Assembly: GCA_900556545.1 (NCBI GenBank)
Contig: USPE01000073.1
Coordinates: 1 to 8,496 of the forward strand
Direction: 5' to 3'
DNA: 8,496 nucleotides
From: an uncultured Peptococcaceae bacterium
Lineage (GTDB): Bacteria > Bacillota > Peptococcia > Peptococcales > Peptococcaceae
Shown here piece after piece: positions 6,129 to 8,496 of this stretch. Position numbers and translations under genes: made by a program. The notes beneath the pieces are model-generated. The model saw only the letters and a program-made list of their open reading frames with translations. It was not told the origin of the DNA and did no database searches. Each line of letters starts with the position of its first letter. The stretch's first letter is position 1.

Positions 6129-8496
6129 ATGGAGAAAGTTTATCTCATTCAAGGACTGGATTGTGCCAATTGCGCAGCCAAATTAGAACGACATTTAAAA
6201 GAAATAGCCTATTTTGATCATGTAATTATTGATTTTATGGCGCAAAAGCTGATTCTTACAGTAAAAGATGAAATGCAGCTGCATTCTGGCCTGGAAGAAG
6301 CAAAAAAAGTTATTAATCACATAGAACCAAATGTTACAATCACAGAAAAAACAAAGAAGCAAAAAATCAGTCACTCTAATGCGGCAACTACAAACCATGT
6401 TCACAGCCATGGAGAAGCCTGCGGTTGTGGGCATGACCATAGTCATGAAGAACACAGCCATGGAGAGCATAGTCATGCTGTCCGGTCTGAGCAAATGGTT
6501 TCAAAACCCGGAAAATTAGAATATGTATATCTGATAAAAGGGTTGGATTGTGCCAACTGCGCTGCTAAATTAGAACGAAATCTGCGGGACATCCCTCAGC
6601 TTGCCGATGCTACCATTGATTTTATGGCACAAAAGTTAATTTTACGGTTAAATAACAGCAATGACTTGGAAACTGTATTGACAGAAGTGCAAAAAGTGAT
6701 TGAGCGAATAGAGCCAGGTGTAACCATCACCGAAAAAACAAAAAAGACAAGAGTTGCCCAAGAGCCAACTGGCACAGATAATTCGGCAGATGGGCAGTTT
6801 GCACAGCAGTTAGATAAAAGTAAAAAGAAAGCGGGCAAATTTACGCCGGAAATGCAGCAATCGTTGCTGAAAATTGCAATCAGTGCAGCCTTATTCTTAG
6901 TGGCTCAGTTATTGCCTTTGCCGGACTTGACTCAGTTTGGTGTATTTTTACTGGCCTATCTGATTGTTGGTGGCGAAATTGTTTTGCGGGCAGTAAAAAA
7001 TATTACCCGCGGTCAGGTATTTGATGAAAACTTTTTGATGTCGGTAGCAACGATCGGTGCGTTTTGTGTCGGCGAATATCCGGAAGGCGTTATGGTAATG
7101 CTGCTGTATCAGTTAGGCGAGCTGTTTCAGGATTATGCCGTACACCGTTCCCGCCGTTCCATTGCAGATTTGATGGACATTAAGCCGGAGATAGCCCATG
7201 TCAAACAGGGTGATGCGTATATTTCTGTTGCTCCTGATGAAGTTGCCATTGGCGACATCATTCAGATTCGTCCCGGTGAAAAAGTTCCGCTGGATGGTGT
7301 CATATTGGAAGGCGCGTCAGCGTTGGATACAGTGGCCTTAACAGGTGAATCGGTGCCGCGCAATGTAGCGGCAGGACAACAGGTATTAAGCGGCTGTATC
7401 AATATTTCAGGGGTGCTGACCGTTCGTGTAGAAAAAGAATATGAAGATTCTACTGTGGCTAAAATTTTGGATTTGGTGGAAAACGCCAGCAGCAAAAAAG
7501 CGGATGCCGAAAACTTTATTACACGATTTGCCCGCTACTATACACCGGTGGTAGTTGGCGTAGCAGTATTGTTAGCGCTGATTCCTCCGTTGGTTACAGG
7601 AGATCCGTTCAGCCCATGGATTTATCGCGCCCTGGTCTTTTTGGTTATTTCTTGTCCTTGCGCATTGGTCATCTCCATTCCGCTAACCTTCTTTAGCGGC
7701 TTGGGCGCATGTTCCCGCCATGGTGTGCTGGTAAAAGGCAGCAACTATTTAGAAGCGCTGGCGCAGTTGGAAAGTGCCGTATTTGATAAAACCGGTACAT
7801 TGACAAAAGGACAGTTTGCCGTTACAGAAATTCATACATTGGATATGACACAGGAAGATTTGCTTTATTATGCAGCCTGCGCAGAAAGCATCTCCAATCA
7901 TCCGATTGGGCATGCGGTGCAGATGGCTAATCAACGGCCTGTCACTGCCGGCAGTCTGCAAAAGGCTGAAGAAATTGCCGGTCACGGGATTTCGGCTGTT
8001 GTAGATGGACATACAGTTCTGGTAGGTAATTATCGTTTGATGGAGCAGCAGCACATTTCTTGTGAGAGAGTGGAAGAAACAGGCACCATTATTTATGTGG
8101 CGGTTGATGGAGCCTTCTGCGGTTGGATTGTGATTGCCGATGAAATCAAGCCGGATGCGCAAATTATGATCACCCGATTGAAAGAGCTGGGCGTGAAACA
8201 AATCGTTATGCTGACAGGGGATAATCAGAAAACTGCCGAAAAAGTGGCTGATAAGCTGGGCATTACCAAGATTTTCAGCCAGTTGCTGCCCGGAGATAAG
8301 GTTACTTGTTTAGAAGAAATTCTACAGCAAAAAAGCAAACAGGGTACCGTATCTTTTACCGGAGATGGTTTGAACGATGCGCCGGTACTGGCACGAGCTG
8401 ATGTAGGTGTTGCCATGGGCGGCTTGGGCTCTGATGCGGCCATTGAAGCGGCGGGTGGAGGAATCACGAAACACCAGGCTTCCAAAGCTACAATTA
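6129..8496 (+). CDS. cadA: Heavy-metal P1B-type ATPase (Zn/Cd/Pb exporter), 3' end cut by the window
   Basis: An ATP-driven membrane pump expected to expel Zn2+, Cd2+ or Pb2+. 789 codons are visible with no stop; roughly 80 more are expected. It has two N-terminal metal-binding HMA domains, each with GLDCANCAAKLER (residues 9-21 and 138-150), joined by a His-rich linker (90-116, ten His plus Cys98 and Cys100). Four membrane segments follow at about 246-333, including GEYPEGVMVMLLYQLGE. The actuator TGES is at 405-408. The CPC motif (509-511) lies in SCPCALVISIP, the form typical of the Zn/Cd/Pb subgroup rather than copper pumps. The catalytic DKTGT is at 553-557, with His591-Pro592, TGDN at 696 and GDGLNDAP at 745-752. 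GAGG 8 bases before the ATG supports the start. It has its own promoter and metal-type operator. The last codons after EAA (8454 on) read GGG instead of the usual DVV/DIV, possibly through base errors at a contig end. Zn versus Cd preference is not decided. Confidence 0.93.
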   Translation, partial: MEKVYLIQGLDCANCAAKLERHLKEIAYFDHVIIDFMAQKLILTVKDEMQLHSGLEEAKKVINHIEPNVTITEKTKKQKISHSNAATTNHVHSHGEACGCGHDHSHEEHSHGEHSHAVRSEQMVSKPGKLEYVYLIKGLDCANCAAKLERNLRDIPQLADATIDFMAQKLILRLNNSNDLETVLTEVQKVIERIEPGVTITEKTKKTRVAQEPTGTDNSADGQFAQQLDKSKKKAGKFTPEMQQSLLKIAISAALFLVAQLLPLPDLTQFGVFLLAYLIVGGEIVLRAVKNITRGQVFDENFLMSVATIGAFCVGEYPEGVMVMLLYQLGELFQDYAVHRSRRSIADLMDIKPEIAHVKQGDAYISVAPDEVAIGDIIQIRPGEKVPLDGVILEGASALDTVALTGESVPRNVAAGQQVLSGCINISGVLTVRVEKEYEDSTVAKILDLVENASSKKADAENFITRFARYYTPVVVGVAVLLALIPPLVTGDPFSPWIYRALVFLVISCPCALVISIPLTFFSGLGACSRHGVLVKGSNYLEALAQLESAVFDKTGTLTKGQFAVTEIHTLDMTQEDLLYYAACAESISNHPIGHAVQMANQRPVTAGSLQKAEEIAGHGISAVVDGHTVLVGNYRLMEQQHISCERVEETGTIIYVAVDGAFCGWIVIADEIKPDAQIMITRLKELGVKQIVMLTGDNQKTAEKVADKLGITKIFSQLLPGDKVTCLEEILQQKSKQGTVSFTGDGLNDAPVLARADVGVAMGGLGSDAAIEAAGGGITKHQASKATI
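6135..6746 (+). repeat. Intragenic duplication of the HMA metal-binding domain
   Basis: Units at 6135-6359 (residues 3-77) and 6522-6746 (residues 132-206) align without gaps at an offset of exactly 129 codons (387 bases). About 47 of 75 residues are identical by my count. Identity is highest in the GLDCANCAAKLER loop, in IDFMAQKLIL and in VTITEKTKK. The DNA also stays close in these blocks, differing mostly at third positions. The His-rich stretch follows only the first unit. Confidence 0.85.
6396..6476 (+). other. His-rich metal-binding linker within the ATPase
   Basis: Codons 90-116 encode ten His, two Cys and several acidic residues in HSH and HDH patterns. CACAGCCATGGAGA occurs twice (from 6402 and 6453), and CATAGTCAT also occurs twice, suggesting growth by small slippage or duplication. 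Such stretches buffer or sense Zn and related ions in other transporters; that role here is inferred. Confidence 0.75.

Noticed and set aside
6396..6476. CRISPR-like or satellite repeat at the CAT/CAC-rich stretch
   Set aside because: The repeated words are codons of an in-frame His-rich protein linker, with irregular spacing and no spacer structure.
6331..6519. Plus-strand frame of 62 codons within the ATPase
   Set aside because: It overlaps the HMA/His-rich coding region in another frame. The true frame carries all conserved motifs, and this one has no ribosome binding site.
7749..8485. Minus-strand open frames opposite the ATPase catalytic domains
   Set aside because: They mirror highly conserved P-type ATPase sequence and have no start signals or family match.

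Overview
The window looks like chromosomal DNA from a low-to-moderate GC Gram-positive-type bacterium (Bacillota). Strong AGGAGG-like ribosome binding sites, short sigma-A promoters, U-rich hairpin terminators and Bacillota-like protein families all point that way. A glutamate-type transporter next to LysR regulators and a metal ATPase of the GLDCANCA type would fit a gut Negativicute or Clostridium relative, but that narrower placement is an inference. I see no phage, IS, CRISPR, tRNA or rRNA sequence.

Layout. Positions 1-60 hold a terminator for a gene lying left of the window, followed by about 250 bases with no supportable gene. A sodium/glutamate symporter-type carrier (GltS/ESS family) lies on the minus strand at 387-1829, with its own terminator at 307-340. 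A divergent control region of about 310 bases separates it from two tandem LysR-type regulators on the plus strand (2143-3108 and 3180-4061), which end at a terminator at 4079-4134. A long AT-rich leader precedes a YtcJ-like metal-dependent amidohydrolase (4336-5940), which has its own terminator at 5957-5991. The last unit is a heavy-metal P1B-type ATPase (6129 to beyond the right edge), driven by a consensus promoter with a palindromic ArsR/SmtB-type operator at the expected transcription start.

How the genes work together. The symporter and the two regulators form the classical divergent LysR/target arrangement, so one or both regulators probably control uptake of an anionic amino acid or related substrate. 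The amidohydrolase may process an amide-type substrate linked to that carrier, but its own promoter leader and terminator make the link only suggestive. The metal ATPase is a separate stand-alone unit for Zn/Cd/Pb export, apparently repressed by a metal-sensing regulator not encoded in this window.

No wholly new system is evident. The points most worth a second look are the metal-responsive promoter/operator, the 387-bp-period duplication of the metal-binding domain with a His-rich linker in only one copy, the long imperfect direct repeat in the divergent regulatory region, the tandem paralogous regulators, and the abnormal residues in the ATPase just before the window ends.
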